In this document: piece after piece, positions 63,226-63,559 of the stretch | Position numbering within the stretch: the first letter of the stretch is position 1 | How the letters are laid out: each line of letters opens with the position of its first letter | Assembly: GCA_964514385.1 (NCBI GenBank) | Contig: CAZEQJ010000017.1 | Span: 1 to 63,559 of the forward strand | DNA: 63,559 nucleotides | Reading direction: 5' to 3' | Origin: CAZEQJ01 sp964514385 | GTDB lineage: Bacteria; Bacteroidota; Bacteroidia; Cytophagales; Cyclobacteriaceae | Translations under genes and position numbers: made by a program | The notes under the pieces: model-generated | The model's database searches: none | Told to the model about the DNA's origin: nothing | What the model saw: only the letters and a program-made list of their open reading frames with translations

Positions 63226-63474
63226 ATGAAATCACTCCTTCCTTTCTTAACCTTCTTTTCGCTTGGGCTTGCTTTTACTGGCATAGGAATAGCCATGTTG
63301 ATTAATGATGTTTCTTATTCAGGTGTGAATTCCAAAACACTACAAAATTCGGCTGTCGGAAGTACAATAGTTATTGCATTAGGGATACTCTTTATTGTAG
63401 TTTCATATTTTTCATTATCTCCGTTTAGTAAGCTAAGACGCTTTTTTGAACGGGATCGGTTGAGGGAAAAGTAG
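63226..63474 (+). CDS. Hypothetical two-helix membrane protein
   Basis: 82 residues from ATG 63226, with two hydrophobic helices (FLTFFSLGLAFTGIGIAML and TIVIALGILFIVVSYFSL) and a basic C-terminal tail (KLRRFFERDRLREK), predicted inside. No family recognised, no neighbour information. Confidence 0.6.
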   Translation: MKSLLPFLTFFSLGLAFTGIGIAMLINDVSYSGVNSKTLQNSAVGSTIVIALGILFIVVSYFSLSPFSKLRRFFERDRLREK

Positions 63475-63559
63475 GTAAAAGTTTGATTTAAATAGCTTAA
63501 ATACTGTGATACTCCCTAAAAATCGGACCATTGGTTAAGTTGATAAAAAAGGATAACTT

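Overview
The window comes from a Bacteroidota chromosome, most probably a Cytophagales-type marine or soil bacterium. The evidence is internal: secreted proteins that end in type IX secretion (T9SS) type-A sorting domains, a TonB receptor with an N-terminal carboxypeptidase-like domain, Reg_prop/Y_Y_Y sensor kinases paired with LytTR regulators, a three-gene B-type succinate dehydrogenase, and few Shine-Dalgarno sites. I see no rRNA, tRNA, CRISPR array, prophage or intact insertion sequence. Layout: 0-6 kb holds a small GIY-YIG protein, an S1/P1 nuclease, a T9SS surface protein, a HepT-like small protein, a flavin reductase and a MATE exporter. 6-17 kb holds a lipoprotein-type catalase-peroxidase divergent from an MprF-like membrane protein across a perfect palindrome. 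A four-helix-bundle membrane protein and a beta-barrel protein follow, both broken by in-frame stops, together with a cold-shock protein, an Asp/Glu racemase, a DM13 lipoprotein and a Pif1-like helicase. 17-24 kb holds sdhCAB, a TerC/Alx transporter and dihydroorotase. 24-34 kb is a metal locus: a cation-diffusion-like protein, an RND adaptor, an RND pump fused to its own TolC-like outer-membrane channel, a small His-rich exported protein, a thioredoxin and a TonB receptor whose plug carries a CxxC pair. 34-40 kb holds two small membrane proteins, a hemerythrin-like protein, a purple-acid-phosphatase-like enzyme and a large BNR-propeller exoprotein. The most striking region is 40.5-57.5 kb. 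A propeller sensor kinase, a LytTR regulator and a 1571-residue cadherin-repeat T9SS protein on the plus strand face a mirror-image set on the minus strand: propeller kinase, LytTR regulator and a 1456-residue cadherin/LamG T9SS protein. The two giant surface proteins converge tail to tail. A shared 13-base motif (12/13 in one copy) lies 50-65 bases upstream of both surface-protein genes and again upstream of the first kinase, where it forms a direct repeat with 21-base spacing, as expected of a LytTR site. I infer two related sense-and-display modules that control cell-surface adhesins. 57.8-63.5 kb holds an acyl-CoA oxidase-type enzyme, a HigBA toxin-antitoxin pair, an orphan ribbon-helix-helix antitoxin, a DUF3024 gene split by a stop codon, a helical protein of unknown function, a 21/42-base minisatellite and a small membrane protein. 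Three genes (near 11.6, 14.8 and 61.5 kb) are each interrupted by one in-frame nonsense codon, with the rest of the family sequence intact downstream. This is best read as recent point-mutation decay or base-call error. General stop reassignment is excluded because TAG ends normal genes elsewhere in the window.
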